From Pseudomonas rubra (GTDB taxonomy: Bacteria > Pseudomonadota > Gammaproteobacteria > Pseudomonadales > Pseudomonadaceae): a stretch of DNA of 64,000 nt. Of this stretch, positions 35,197-47,067 are shown one piece after another. Numbering within the stretch: the first letter of the stretch is position 1; each line of letters opens with the position of its first letter. Where the stretch lies: contig NZ_JAMDGZ010000044.1 in the NCBI RefSeq assembly GCF_028656935.1, positions 58,709 to 122,708 on the forward strand. The letters run 5' to 3'. Under the pieces are notes generated by a model. That model was not told the DNA's origin. It searched no databases and saw nothing but the letters and a program-made list of their open reading frames with translations. The translations under genes and the position numbers were made by a program.

Positions 35197-36525
35197 CTAC
35201 AACAGGCTCAGGGGATACTCGACAATCAAACGCACCTCATCCAAGTCCGATTCAAAGGCCGTGGCCCGGGTCGTGGCCTGACGCACGCGCAGCGACAAAT
35301 CCTTGAAGTTGCCGGACTGCACCACGTACTTCGCCTCGATATCGCGCTCCCAGCGCTTCTGATCGGTCAGCGGATTGCCGCCAGCATCGCGGCGCATGTA
35401 CACGCCATTGGCATCGGAGTAATCGATGCCGCTGCCGCGCCCGTAGCGGGTCATGAATGACAACCCGGGCACGCCATAGGCAGTCATGTCGAGGTCATAA
35501 CGGAGCATCCACGAGCGCTCCTTGGGCGAGTTGAAATCGCTGTACTGGATTGAGTTGTCGAGGTAGATCGAGTCGGACTGGCGCAGGTAATCGAAGTCGT
35601 TGTCGCCTTGGTTGCGCTGGTGCGACAGGGCCAGGGTGTGGGCGCCGTAGCTGACGCCGACACGGGCGCTCCAGATGTCGTTGTCGAATTTGCCGAGCAA
35701 CTGCTGGCCTTCATTCTTGGCCTTGTAATAGTTGAAGCTGGTGAAGCCGGTCAGATCTTCAGTGATGGGGTACTTGTAGCTGACGCCCGCGTAGTACTGA
35801 TCCCAGGCATCTTTCAGACGGCTGCTGTAAAGGCTCAGGCTGAGATTGTCGCTGACCTGGTAGTCGCCGCCAAAATAGCCCAGCCAGGGCGAATCGACGG
35901 GGCCGCCGTAAAAGGTCACGAAGCCATCGCGGTTGTTGCTCGACAGCGGCTGGCTCATGGCATGCAAGCGACCGCCCTGCACTTTCAGTCCAGCCAGGGT
36001 GGTGTTCTCAAGGGTCCAGCCGGTGAAGCTTTCCGGCAACAGCCGCGAGTCGCCGAAATGCACCACCGGGGTGGTCGGGAACACGTCGCCCACTTTCAGC
36101 TCGGTATCGAACAGACGCGCCTTGAGCGCGCCGCCCAGCTTGCTGAAGTTGCTGGCGGTATTGCCGTTACGGTCCACCGGCAACATGTCGAACGAACTGC
36201 GCCCGCCGCTGCGGCCATCACCGCTGTCGAGCTTGAGGGCGAGCATGGCGTGGGCGTCCAGGCCAAAACCCACGGTGCCCTCGGTATAGCCTGACTCGAA
36301 ACGGGCAATAAAGGCCTGGGCCCAGGCTTCGGCGTAACCCGCCTTGCCAGTGGGTGACTCGCCCCCCTTGCGGTAGTCGCGGTTGAAATAGAAGTTACGG
36401 CTAAGCACCGTCAGGCTGCTGTCTTCGACAAAGCCCCCACCCTCGGGCTGGCTGACGGCATTGGCGGTAGCGCAACCGGCAAGAGCCAATGCGCCGGTAA
36501 AACAGGCTGTGGTTTTATTCCCCAT
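35197..36525 (-). CDS. OprD-family outer-membrane porin
   Basis: A 442-residue porin. A signal sequence with a cysteine near residue 17 (ALAGC) is followed by the OprD-type start FVEDSSLTVLSRNFYFNRDYR and AWAQAFIARFESGYTEGTVGFG. The C terminus ends EYPLSLL, without the usual aromatic last residue. ATG at 36525 follows AGGAGTTGAAG; the longer frame adds 19 codons with no ribosome site. OprD porins pass amino acids, small organic acids and some carbapenems; the substrate here is unknown. It lies 101 bases downstream of czcA on the same strand. Confidence 0.88.
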   Translation of the reverse strand: MGNKTTACFTGALALAGCATANAVSQPEGGGFVEDSSLTVLSRNFYFNRDYRKGGESPTGKAGYAEAWAQAFIARFESGYTEGTVGFGLDAHAMLALKLDSGDGRSGGRSSFDMLPVDRNGNTASNFSKLGGALKARLFDTELKVGDVFPTTPVVHFGDSRLLPESFTGWTLENTTLAGLKVQGGRLHAMSQPLSSNNRDGFVTFYGGPVDSPWLGYFGGDYQVSDNLSLSLYSSRLKDAWDQYYAGVSYKYPITEDLTGFTSFNYYKAKNEGQQLLGKFDNDIWSARVGVSYGAHTLALSHQRNQGDNDFDYLRQSDSIYLDNSIQYSDFNSPKERSWMLRYDLDMTAYGVPGLSFMTRYGRGSGIDYSDANGVYMRRDAGGNPLTDQKRWERDIEAKYVVQSGNFKDLSLRVRQATTRATAFESDLDEVRLIVEYPLSLL

Positions 36526-36558
36526 CTTCAACTCCTGATTATTGGCAGTAACAAGCAA

Positions 36559-36580
36559 GGCGGCCGCAGAAGCGGCCGCC
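36559..36580 (-). terminator. GC-rich hairpin between czcA and oprD-type gene
   Basis: A perfect 9-bp stem, GGCGGCCGC with GCGGCCGCC, around a 4-base loop. On the minus strand it is followed by TTGCTTGTTACTG rather than a T-run. It may end or dampen transcription from czcA into the porin gene, or stabilise mRNA ends. Confidence 0.5.
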
Positions 36581-36626
36581 ATGGTTATCCTGACAAGGGC
36601 TGAATAACCCGAAGATGAGCGGTGAA

Positions 36627-39788
<3,162 letters not shown>

Positions 39789-39801
39789 GTGAGCTTCCCG
39801 G

Positions 39802-41013
39802 TCAGTGGGCGTGTTCGGCGCTGGCCTTGCCCAGCTCCGACTTGAGGATGAAGCTGCCCTGCGCCGCCACTTGCTGGCCGGCCTGCAAGCCCTTGCGGAT
39901 TTCGACAAAGCCGTTGGCGCTGGCCCCAGGCTCAACCGCCTGGGCGATGAAACCCTGGGCGGTACGCACAAACACCGTGGGCTTTTCTTCCAGGGTCTGC
40001 AGGGCCTGGTCCGGCACACTCAGGGCGGCGGCATACTGCTCGGTGGGTACTTGCACCGCAACGAACAGCCCAGGACGCCAGGCACCTTGCGGGTTGTCCA
40101 GGGTCACACGCACCGCAGCGGTACGGGTCTGCTCACCGAGCAAGCTGCCGACATGAGTGACCGTGCCGCTGACCTGCTGACCCAGTTCGCTGGCGACAAT
40201 GCTCACGGGCATGCCGGCACGCAACTTGGGCAGGTCACGTGGGGCCACGCCAAAGGTCGCCCAGACCCGCGACAGGTCCGAAAGCGTGAAGGCAGCGCTG
40301 GTTTCATTGACCACCTCGCCCGGCACCAGGTGCTTCTCGACGATCTGCCCGGCAAAGGGGGCACGCAACTCATAACGGTTGCCGCCGGCCAGGACCACGC
40401 TGCCGCTCAAGGCGCTGATTTTCTGCCGGGCGTTGGCCTGGGCAATTTCAGCCTCCTGCAGGGCCTGGCGGGCTTGCTGGTAATCCTGCTCGGCGGAAAT
40501 GCCCTCCTGCCATAGCGCTTTCTCGCGCTGGTAGGTGTTGCGCGCCAGTTCCAGGCGGCGCTGGCTGGCGGCCAGTTCACTGCGCTGCTCGGAGATCTGC
40601 GGACTGGCGATCACCGCCAGCAGATCGCCGGCCTTGACCTGCTGGCCCAGCACCACAGCAACCGATTCGACCACCCCGGCAGCCCGTGGTACCAGGTGCG
40701 CGGTACGGTCTTCGTCGAAACGGATCTCGCCGGGCAGCGACAGGCTGCGTTGCAGCTGACGCGGGCCGACGGCGGCCAGTTCGATACCGGCCAGGTCAAT
40801 CTGCTCCTGGCTGAGGGTCAGCGCGCCCTCGTCCTCGTGACTTTCTTCGGTTTTTTGCGCTTCGCCATGTTCTTCTTCCTCATGATCGCCCTCGTTATGG
40901 CCGTGGGCGGACGCAGGGGCGGCAACCGGCCCGCTCTGGCGCGCCAGCAGCACGCCCAGGCCCAGGCCGATCAGCAGGGCCACGACCAGCAGCGTGGTGG
41001 ACTTCTTGTTCAT
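39802..41013 (-). CDS. czcB: periplasmic adaptor CzcB
   Basis: A 403-residue membrane-fusion protein linking CzcA to CzcC. One membrane segment at residues 7-24, then a His/Glu-rich metal-binding stretch (37-65: HGHNEGDHEEEEHGEA and beyond), a barrel-sandwich/lipoyl domain (LVPRAAGVVESVAVVLGQQV), a coiled-coil hairpin (about 150-200) and a C-terminal tail ending EHAH. The His-rich N terminus suggests zinc sensing or hand-over. It follows czcC by 37 bases and precedes czcA by 13. Confidence 0.93.
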   Translation of the reverse strand: MNKKSTTLLVVALLIGLGLGVLLARQSGPVAAPASAHGHNEGDHEEEEHGEAQKTEESHEDEGALTLSQEQIDLAGIELAAVGPRQLQRSLSLPGEIRFDEDRTAHLVPRAAGVVESVAVVLGQQVKAGDLLAVIASPQISEQRSELAASQRRLELARNTYQREKALWQEGISAEQDYQQARQALQEAEIAQANARQKISALSGSVVLAGGNRYELRAPFAGQIVEKHLVPGEVVNETSAAFTLSDLSRVWATFGVAPRDLPKLRAGMPVSIVASELGQQVSGTVTHVGSLLGEQTRTAAVRVTLDNPQGAWRPGLFVAVQVPTEQYAAALSVPDQALQTLEEKPTVFVRTAQGFIAQAVEPGASANGFVEIRKGLQAGQQVAAQGSFILKSELGKASAEHAH

Positions 41014-41050
41014 GCAGGTTCCTCAGCAAAGTGTCGGGTGAAGGTCGCGT

Positions 41051-42304
41051 TCAGCGACTGGCGAGGCTCAGGTCGCCAAAAATCCGTTCCAGGCGTACCC
41101 GTGCTTCGCTGCTCTGGGCCTGGGCCTGCAGGTATTGCAGGCGCGCCGCCACCAGGGTGCGCTGGGCATCAAGCACATCGAGGAAAGCGAACTTGCCGCG
41201 TTCGAAGCCGCGGGTGGCGGCATCCAGCGCCTGCTGCGCAGAGGGCAGGATCGAGCGGTCGAAGGTCTGCACTTCCTGGGCCGCAGTGCTCCACTGGGTC
41301 AGGGCCTGGACCACTTCACTGCGCAGGCGCAGCTCGGCGCCATTGCGCTGGTCGCGGGCCTGGTCGGCGCGCCGGGCGGCGGCAAGGACATTGCCCTGGT
41401 TGCGGTCGAACAACGGAATGGGCACCGACAGCCCGACCACATTGATGCGCTCACGGTCAGTTTCGCTGTACTGGCTGCCGACACTGACAGTCAGGTCGGG
41501 AATGCGCTGGGTGCGGGCCAGGCCCAGGGCCGCTTCGCGCTGATCGATCTGCAGGCGGGCCAGGCGCAGATCGGCAGTCTGCTCCAGACGATCGAGCAAC
41601 AGCGTGCGGCTCGGAATGTTGCTATTGGGTTCCAAGCCACCCTCTACCCGGGCGAACTGCACTAGCGGTGCTCCGGTCACGGCCGCCAGTTGCTGGTAGG
41701 CAATGGTCAGTGTTTGCTCGGCACGACTTTGCTCCAGGCGCACCTCGGACAACTGCACCTGGGCGCGCGTCGCCTCGACCGGCGAAGCACTGCCGGCCTT
41801 GACCCGGCCTTGCACCACTTGCAGTGCTCGCTCGCCCAGGCGCACGGACTGCTCGGCCAGTTGCAGGCCTTCCTGGGCTTGAGCCGCAGCCTGGAACGCA
41901 CCGATCACTTCGGCGCGCAGCACATTGCCCTGACGCTCCAGTTCCAACGCCGCAAGCTGGCCATCGCGATCGGCAACGTCCAGGCGCGCACCGCGTTTGC
42001 CACCTAACTCGAACAACTGGCTGACGCCAACGGTAGTGGTCTGCGACCGCTTGCGGGTGTCTTCCACTTCCCAGCTCAACACCGGGTTGGGCAGCACGCC
42101 GGCCTGGCGCCGTTCGCCGTCGGCAATGTCGATGCCCCAACGCGCTGCGGCAAGCTCAGGGTTGTTGTCGCGAGCCGCCTGCAGCGCCGACTCAAGGGTC
42201 AATACGCGCGCTTGCGCCAGGGCCAGCGACGGCAAGGCAAGTAACAACAGCGCCAGCAATATCCGACCAGGGCCTATGCCTGGCCGATCCAGGGTGCAAA
42301 ACAT
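41051..42304 (-). CDS. czcC: outer-membrane efflux channel CzcC
   Basis: A 417-residue TolC-family protein, first gene of czcCBA. Signal peptide to about residue 28 (cleavage near ALAQA), then two repeats of long helices typical of outer-membrane factors, with NPVLSWEVED in the first. ATG at 42304 follows GCAGGAGTTCGCC; the longer frame adds 11 codons without a better site. It is divergent from the two-component genes, which probably activate it. Confidence 0.92.
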   Translation of the reverse strand: MFCTLDRPGIGPGRILLALLLLALPSLALAQARVLTLESALQAARDNNPELAAARWGIDIADGERRQAGVLPNPVLSWEVEDTRKRSQTTTVGVSQLFELGGKRGARLDVADRDGQLAALELERQGNVLRAEVIGAFQAAAQAQEGLQLAEQSVRLGERALQVVQGRVKAGSASPVEATRAQVQLSEVRLEQSRAEQTLTIAYQQLAAVTGAPLVQFARVEGGLEPNSNIPSRTLLLDRLEQTADLRLARLQIDQREAALGLARTQRIPDLTVSVGSQYSETDRERINVVGLSVPIPLFDRNQGNVLAAARRADQARDQRNGAELRLRSEVVQALTQWSTAAQEVQTFDRSILPSAQQALDAATRGFERGKFAFLDVLDAQRTLVAARLQYLQAQAQSSEARVRLERIFGDLSLASR

Positions 42305-42375
42305 GGCGAACTCCTGCGCCGTGATCGGAGCCCGCACTCTAGTAATCGGGGTTTATCGCCAAGATGACTCAAATG

Positions 42376-42389
42376 TTACAAATCTGTTA
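42376..42389. promoter_or_regulatory. possible response-regulator box before czcC
   Basis: TTACA (42376-42380) and TGTTA (42385-42389) form an imperfect dyad 72 bases before the czcC start. Metal-responsive OmpR-type regulators use TTACA/TGTAA-type sites, so this could be the CzcR box. A dyad CCAGG-CAAAC-CCTGG follows at 42391-42405. Weak evidence. Confidence 0.4.
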
Positions 42390-42447
42390 TCCAGGCAAAC
42401 CCTGGACGCAGATGGCTTAGTATCCGCCGCGCAACGCCTTTCAGCGC

Positions 42448-42478
42448 TTGACCTTGTAGCTGCTACAGGGTTGAGAAT
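42448..42478 (+). promoter_or_regulatory. 19-bp-spacer promoter with MerR-type dyad before czcR
   Basis: TTGACC (42448-42453) and GAGAAT (42473-42478) are separated by 19 bases, the long spacer typical of MerR-family promoters. Between them lies ACCTTGTAGC-T-GCTACAGGGT (42451-42471), a dyad with one mismatch that resembles CadR/PbrR operators. No merR-like gene is present in the window. Confidence 0.6.
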
Positions 42479-42508
42479 CAGCGCCTTTCAACGCCAACGA
42501 GCCATCCC

Positions 42509-43183
42509 ATGCGTCTACTGATTGTCGAGGACGAACTGCGCACCGCCGAATACCTGCAGCAGGGTCTGCGTGAAAACGGCTACATCGTCGATTGCGCCCA
42601 CACCGGCGCCGACGGCCTGCACCTGGCGCGCCAGCAGGCCTATGACCTGGTCATACTCGACGTCAACTTGCCCGAGCTTGATGGTTGGACCGTACTACAG
42701 CGCCTGCGCGCCGAGTCCAGCACGCGCATCATGATGCTCACCGCCCACGGCCGGCTGGCCGACCGGGTCAAGGGCCTGGACCTTGGGGCCGACGATTACC
42801 TGCTCAAGCCCTTTGAATTTCCCGAACTGCTGGCGCGCATCCGCAGCCTGCTGCGGCGCAACGACCAGGCCCTGCAACCGAACACCCTCAAGGTCGCCGA
42901 CCTGGAACTGGACCCCAGCCGTCACCGCGCCTACCGCAGCGGCCAGCGCATCGACCTGACCGCCAAGGAGTTCGCCCTGCTGCACCTGCTGATGCGCCAG
43001 AGCGGTGAGGTGCTGTCGCGCACACAGATCATCTCGCTGGTCTGGGACATGAACTTCGACTGTGACACCAACGTCGTGGAAGTGTCGATCCGTCGCCTGC
43101 GGGCCAAGATCGACGACCCCTTCGATGCCAAGCTGATCCACACCTTACGCGGCGTCGGCTACGTACTCGAGGCCCGCGAATGA
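42509..43183 (+). CDS. czcR: heavy-metal response regulator CzcR (OmpR family)
   Basis: A 224-residue regulator. Receiver domain with acidic pair ED (7-8), phospho-acceptor D51 (LVILDVNLPELDGW) and K101-type lysine in LKPFEF; winged-helix output domain ends in IDDPFDAKLIHTLRGVGYVL, characteristic of the CopR/CzcR/CusR heavy-metal group. It probably activates czcCBA and may repress porins, as CzcR does for oprD in P. aeruginosa. Overlaps the kinase gene by 4 bases. Control of copper genes cannot be excluded from sequence alone. Confidence 0.9.
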   Translation: MRLLIVEDELRTAEYLQQGLRENGYIVDCAHTGADGLHLARQQAYDLVILDVNLPELDGWTVLQRLRAESSTRIMMLTAHGRLADRVKGLDLGADDYLLKPFEFPELLARIRSLLRRNDQALQPNTLKVADLELDPSRHRAYRSGQRIDLTAKEFALLHLLMRQSGEVLSRTQIISLVWDMNFDCDTNVVEVSIRRLRAKIDDPFDAKLIHTLRGVGYVLEARE

Positions 43184-44571
43184 AGCCTGCGCGCCTGTCG
43201 CTACGCCTGGGCCTGAGCGTCAGCCTGATGGGCGCAGCGCTGGTACTGCTGCTCGCCTGCCTGGCGGTTGTTGCCCTGGACCACGAGCTGGACAGCCGTG
43301 CACGCAAGCACCTGGCCAACAAAATGACGCAGATCGAGCACAGCCTGACCATCGACCTCAACGCTGCCGACCTGCGTGCGCCGATGCATCCGCTGCTGGA
43401 TGTGGTCATGGGCCATGACAACCTGAGCCTGAGCGTTATCGCCCTGACTGGCCGCCACTCAGCCTTGTTGACCCTGGGCCCGGCCCTGGAAGCCAACGCC
43501 TTGCTACAGATTGAAAGCGGCCCGCAGCTGGCTTTCAGCCCCTGGCGCGATCAGGCCGGCGAGCATCTGCTCACCGCCTCGCGGCTGATGCGCCTGCAGG
43601 ACGGCACCCTGGTGCGGGTACTGTTGACGGTCAATCGCGCCGACGACCATGCCCTGCTCCAGGCCTACCTAGGCTCGACCCTGTGGGCCTTGCCGCTGCT
43701 GCTGGTGCTGATTGGCCTGGGCGCCTGGAAGCTGGTTCAGCGCGGGCTGCTGCCGTTGCGACGCTTTCGCCGCATCGCCGAACAGGTGTCGGCGCAAACC
43801 CTTAGCCACCGCCTGCCGGAAGCCGGCCTGCCACAAGAGCTAGGCGACCTGGCGGGGACGATCAACATCATGCTCGATCGCCTGGACGACGGCGTTCAAC
43901 GCCTGTCGCAATTCTCCGATGACCTGGCCCATGAACTGCGCACCCCCATTGGCAACCTGATGGGCAAGGCCCAGGTCACTCTCAGCCGCGAGCGCAGCAA
44001 CGACGAGTACCGCGAAGCGCTGGAAAACAGCATCGAGGAACTGACCCGGTTGAACCGCATCATCAACGACATGCTGTTCCTCGCCCAGGTCAGCCAGCCG
44101 CAGGCGCAGGTGCCGCTCAAGCCGGTGGTGCTGGCTGACGAGGTGCAGCGGGTATGCGAATTGTTCGAATATAACGCCGAGCAAAAGGGCATTGCCCTGC
44201 ACGTTCAAGGCTGGGGCACAGTGATGGCCGAGCGCTTGATGGTGCAGCGAGCGCTGTCCAACCTGCTCAGCAATGCCATCCGCCATGGCGATGAAGGACA
44301 GCCGATAGATATTGGCATTGAGCGCCGGGACGGATCGGTGTGGGTGTCGGTGGCCAATCGCGGGCCAGGCATTGCCCAGGCGCATTTGCCGCATCTGTTC
44401 GAACGCTTTTACCGGGTGGGCTCGGGGCGCTCGCGCCTGGAAGGCGGGACGGGCCTGGGGCTGGCGATTGTGCACTCGATCATGCAGGTGCATTGCGGGC
44501 GGGTTGAGGTGCAAAGTGAACTGCAGGGCGTGACGCGGTTTAGCCTGGTGTTTGCCGATCGGGTTGGCTGA
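43180..44571 (+). CDS. czcS: heavy-metal sensor histidine kinase CzcS
   Basis: A 463-residue inner-membrane kinase with two membrane segments (about 13-33 and 168-185) framing a 135-residue periplasmic sensor, then HAMP, the phospho-acceptor H251 in FSDDLAHELRTPIGN, and an ATPase domain with NLLSNAIRHGDEG and GTGLGLAIVHSIM. The periplasmic part belongs to the CusS/CzcS heavy-metal type. Coupled to czcR by ATGA. The palindromic REP at 44581-44630 follows. Confidence 0.9.
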   Translation: MKPARLSLRLGLSVSLMGAALVLLLACLAVVALDHELDSRARKHLANKMTQIEHSLTIDLNAADLRAPMHPLLDVVMGHDNLSLSVIALTGRHSALLTLGPALEANALLQIESGPQLAFSPWRDQAGEHLLTASRLMRLQDGTLVRVLLTVNRADDHALLQAYLGSTLWALPLLLVLIGLGAWKLVQRGLLPLRRFRRIAEQVSAQTLSHRLPEAGLPQELGDLAGTINIMLDRLDDGVQRLSQFSDDLAHELRTPIGNLMGKAQVTLSRERSNDEYREALENSIEELTRLNRIINDMLFLAQVSQPQAQVPLKPVVLADEVQRVCELFEYNAEQKGIALHVQGWGTVMAERLMVQRALSNLLSNAIRHGDEGQPIDIGIERRDGSVWVSVANRGPGIAQAHLPHLFERFYRVGSGRSRLEGGTGLGLAIVHSIMQVHCGRVEVQSELQGVTRFSLVFADRVG

Positions 44572-44580
44572 TCGGGCCTT

Positions 44581-44630
44581 ATCGCGGGGCAAGCCCGCTC
44601 CCACCGGTGGGAGCGGGCTTGCCCCGCGAT
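44581..44630. repeat. 50-bp perfect palindrome of two head-to-head REPs
   Basis: The 25-base left arm ATCGCGGGGCAAGCCCGCTC + CCACC is the exact reverse complement of the right arm. It lies between convergent czcS and pdxJ and can act as a bidirectional terminator. Confidence 0.93.
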
Positions 44631-44634
44631 GCTT

Positions 44635-45378
44635 TTACTTGCTGCTGGCCGCCAGAATCAATGCCTTCATCTCGGCCACCGCCGACTTAAAGCCAACGAA
44701 CAAAGCATGGGCCACCAGCGCATGGCCAATGTTCAGTTCATTGATACCCTTGAGCGCTGCCACCGCCTCGACGTTATGGTAATGCAGACCATGACCGGCA
44801 TTGACGATCAGGCCCTGGCCCAGGCCAAAGGCGACGCCGTCAGCCACGCGCTTGAGCTCTTCGGCCACTTCGCTCGGGGTCTGGGCATCGGCATAACGGC
44901 CGGTGTGCAACTCGATGGCCGGGGCACCGACGCGGCGCGAGGCTTCGATCTGGCGCTCGTCGGCATCGATGAACAGCGAAACTTCCGAGCCCAGCCGCGA
45001 CAGGCGTTCGACCGCAGCCTTGATCCGCGCTTCCTGGCCGGCGACATCCAGGCCGCCTTCGGTAGTCAGCTCCTGGCGCGTCTCAGGTACCAGGCAGATA
45101 TGCGCCGGACGAATGCGCTCAGCAAAAACCATCATTTCTTCGGTGACGCCCATCTCGAAGTTCATGCGCGTCTGCAGCACGTCCTTGAGCAGCAGCACGT
45201 CACGCTCCTGGATATGCCGGCGGTCTTCGCGCAGGTGCACGGTAATGCCATCGGCACCGGCCTCTTCGGCGTCCAGCGCGGCCTTGACCGGGTCCGGGTA
45301 GCGGGTGCCACGCGCCTGGCGCAGGGTCGCCACGTGGTCGATGTTCACGCCGAGCAGCATGCGGTTGCTTTGAGTCAC
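44635..45378 (-). CDS. pdxJ: pyridoxine 5'-phosphate synthase PdxJ
   Basis: A 247-residue TIM-barrel enzyme joining 1-deoxyxylulose 5-phosphate and 3-amino-2-oxopropyl phosphate in vitamin B6 synthesis. Landmarks: LLGVNIDHVATLRQARGTRY, the catalytic Glu/His region VHLREDRRHIQ, FEMGVTEEM, and GHGLHYHNV. GTG at 45378 with AGGAGA upstream gives the usual length; the longer frame adds ten codons. It follows recO by 45 bases at the end of the lepA-to-pdxJ series. Confidence 0.95.
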   Translation of the reverse strand: MTQSNRMLLGVNIDHVATLRQARGTRYPDPVKAALDAEEAGADGITVHLREDRRHIQERDVLLLKDVLQTRMNFEMGVTEEMMVFAERIRPAHICLVPETRQELTTEGGLDVAGQEARIKAAVERLSRLGSEVSLFIDADERQIEASRRVGAPAIELHTGRYADAQTPSEVAEELKRVADGVAFGLGQGLIVNAGHGLHYHNVEAVAALKGINELNIGHALVAHALFVGFKSAVAEMKALILAASSK

Positions 45379-45423
45379 GAAGAGGCTCTCCTGAAAGTTG
45401 AGGCACACAGCATACGACGTTGT

Positions 45424-46107
45424 TCAGCGCTTGCGAAACAGTTCGCGACTGACCAGCGGCCTAGCACCCAAATGCACGGCCAGGGCCTGGCGCATCAGGC
45501 GCTTGGCCGCACTCAGGGCGCCGGGCGTTTCCCAATCGGCATCGGCCATGGCCAGCAGTTCGGCGCCGTTGAACAGCCCCGGCTGCAACAGGTAGACCCG
45601 CTCAAGCCCGGCATCGACCTGCAAGCGGTACAGGCCATCGACGGCCAGCGGATCACCGTTGATGTCCTGATCAAGCGCAAAGGCGTAGCCCAGCTCGTCC
45701 AGCAGGCGCCATTCGAAAGCCCTCAGCAGGGGCTCCAGGGGCCGTCCCGCAGCCAGGGCCTGCAAGGTCGCGGCATAGTGCTCGAACACCACAGGATGGG
45801 GGTCTTCGGCCGGCAGCAGGCGAATCAGCAACTCATTGAGGTACAGCCCGCTGAACAGCGCGTCGCCATGTAGCCAGGCGGCCACACCAACGCTGTCCAG
45901 ACGGCCGACATTCTTCAGCTCGCCACGCCCGCGAAACTCGACTTCAAGGGGCACGAAGGGCCGTACCTGGCTACCCGCCTTGCCGCGGGCACGGCGCATG
46001 ACTGCGCGCAAGCGCCCTTGCGGGGTGAGAAAGTCAACCAGCGCGCTGGTTTCACGGTAGGCCCGGCTGTGCAGCACGTAGGCCGGTTGGCCAACTGGCA
46101 GATCCAT
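45424..46107 (-). CDS. recO: DNA repair protein RecO
   Basis: A 227-residue recombination mediator that loads RecA on SSB-coated DNA together with RecR. An N-terminal OB fold begins PAYVLHSRAYRETSALVDFL, followed by GRLRAVMRRARG; the C-terminal part is helical. No zinc-binding cysteines are seen, as usual in this group. It follows era by 57 bases on the same strand. Confidence 0.94.
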   Translation of the reverse strand: MDLPVGQPAYVLHSRAYRETSALVDFLTPQGRLRAVMRRARGKAGSQVRPFVPLEVEFRGRGELKNVGRLDSVGVAAWLHGDALFSGLYLNELLIRLLPAEDPHPVVFEHYAATLQALAAGRPLEPLLRAFEWRLLDELGYAFALDQDINGDPLAVDGLYRLQVDAGLERVYLLQPGLFNGAELLAMADADWETPGALSAAKRLMRQALAVHLGARPLVSRELFRKR

Positions 46108-46164
46108 GAGCGGCGCTTCAGAAAAGGTTCGACCCGGCGGCGGACGCCACCGGGCCTGGAGCGA

Positions 46165-47067
46165 TCAGAGGTCGCCGTAGCCCAGCGAACGCAGGGCGCG
46201 TTCGTCGTCGGACCAGCCACCCTTGACCTTGACCCAGAGGTTGAGCATGACCTTGGCGTCAAACAGCACTTCCATGTCTTTGCGCGCCTCGGAACCGATG
46301 CGTTTGATCCGCTCGCCTTTGTCGCCAATGATGATCTTCTTCTGGCCGTCACGTTCGACCAGGATCAGCGCATGGATGTGCAGGATCTTGCCCTGCTGCT
46401 TGAACTCTTCGATTTCCACGGTGATCTGGTACGGCAGCTCCGCGCCGAGTTGACGCATGATCTTCTCGCGTACCAGCTCTGCGGCCAGGAAGCGGCTGCT
46501 GCGGTCGGTGATCTGGTCTTCCGGGAAGAAGTGATCGTTTTCCGGCAGGTGCTTGGCGATCAGGCCTTCGAGCGCTTCGAGGTTGTGGCCCTGCTGGGCC
46601 GAGATCGGCACGATTTCGGCATTCGGCAGTTGCTCTTGCAGCCACTGCAGGTGCGGGATCAGGTCGGCTTTCTCTTCGATCCGGTCGGTCTTGTTGATCG
46701 CCAGGATCACCGGACCCTGCACGTACTGCACGCGCTCCAGTACCAGTTGGTCTTCGTCGGTCCACTTGGTGCGGTCAACGACGAAGATCACCACATCGAC
46801 GTCCTTGAGGGCGGCCGAAGCGGTTTTGTTCATGTAGCGGTTGAGCGCCTTTTCGTTGCTCTTGTGCATGCCCGGGGTATCGACGTAGATCGCCTGGACA
46901 TCACCCTCGGTCTTGATCCCGAGCATGTTGTGGCGAGTGGTCTGCGGCTTGCGCGAGGTGATCGCCAGCTTTTGCCCGAGGATGTGGTTGAGCAGGGTCG
47001 ACTTGCCCACGTTCGGGCGGCCGACAATAGCGACATAGCCGCAGCGGGTAGTGTTGGTATCAGTCAT
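46165..47067 (-). CDS. era: GTPase Era
   Basis: A 300-residue GTPase that binds 16S rRNA near its 3' end and checks 30S maturation. G1 GRPNVGKST, G3 DTPGMHK, G4 NKTD; C-terminal KH domain with IIIGDKGERIKRIG. The start at 47067 has GGAG about nine bases away, while an ATG two codons upstream is too close to it. It overlaps rnc by 8 bases. Confidence 0.96.
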   Translation of the reverse strand: MTDTNTTRCGYVAIVGRPNVGKSTLLNHILGQKLAITSRKPQTTRHNMLGIKTEGDVQAIYVDTPGMHKSNEKALNRYMNKTASAALKDVDVVIFVVDRTKWTDEDQLVLERVQYVQGPVILAINKTDRIEEKADLIPHLQWLQEQLPNAEIVPISAQQGHNLEALEGLIAKHLPENDHFFPEDQITDRSSRFLAAELVREKIMRQLGAELPYQITVEIEEFKQQGKILHIHALILVERDGQKKIIIGDKGERIKRIGSEARKDMEVLFDAKVMLNLWVKVKGGWSDDERALRSLGYGDL

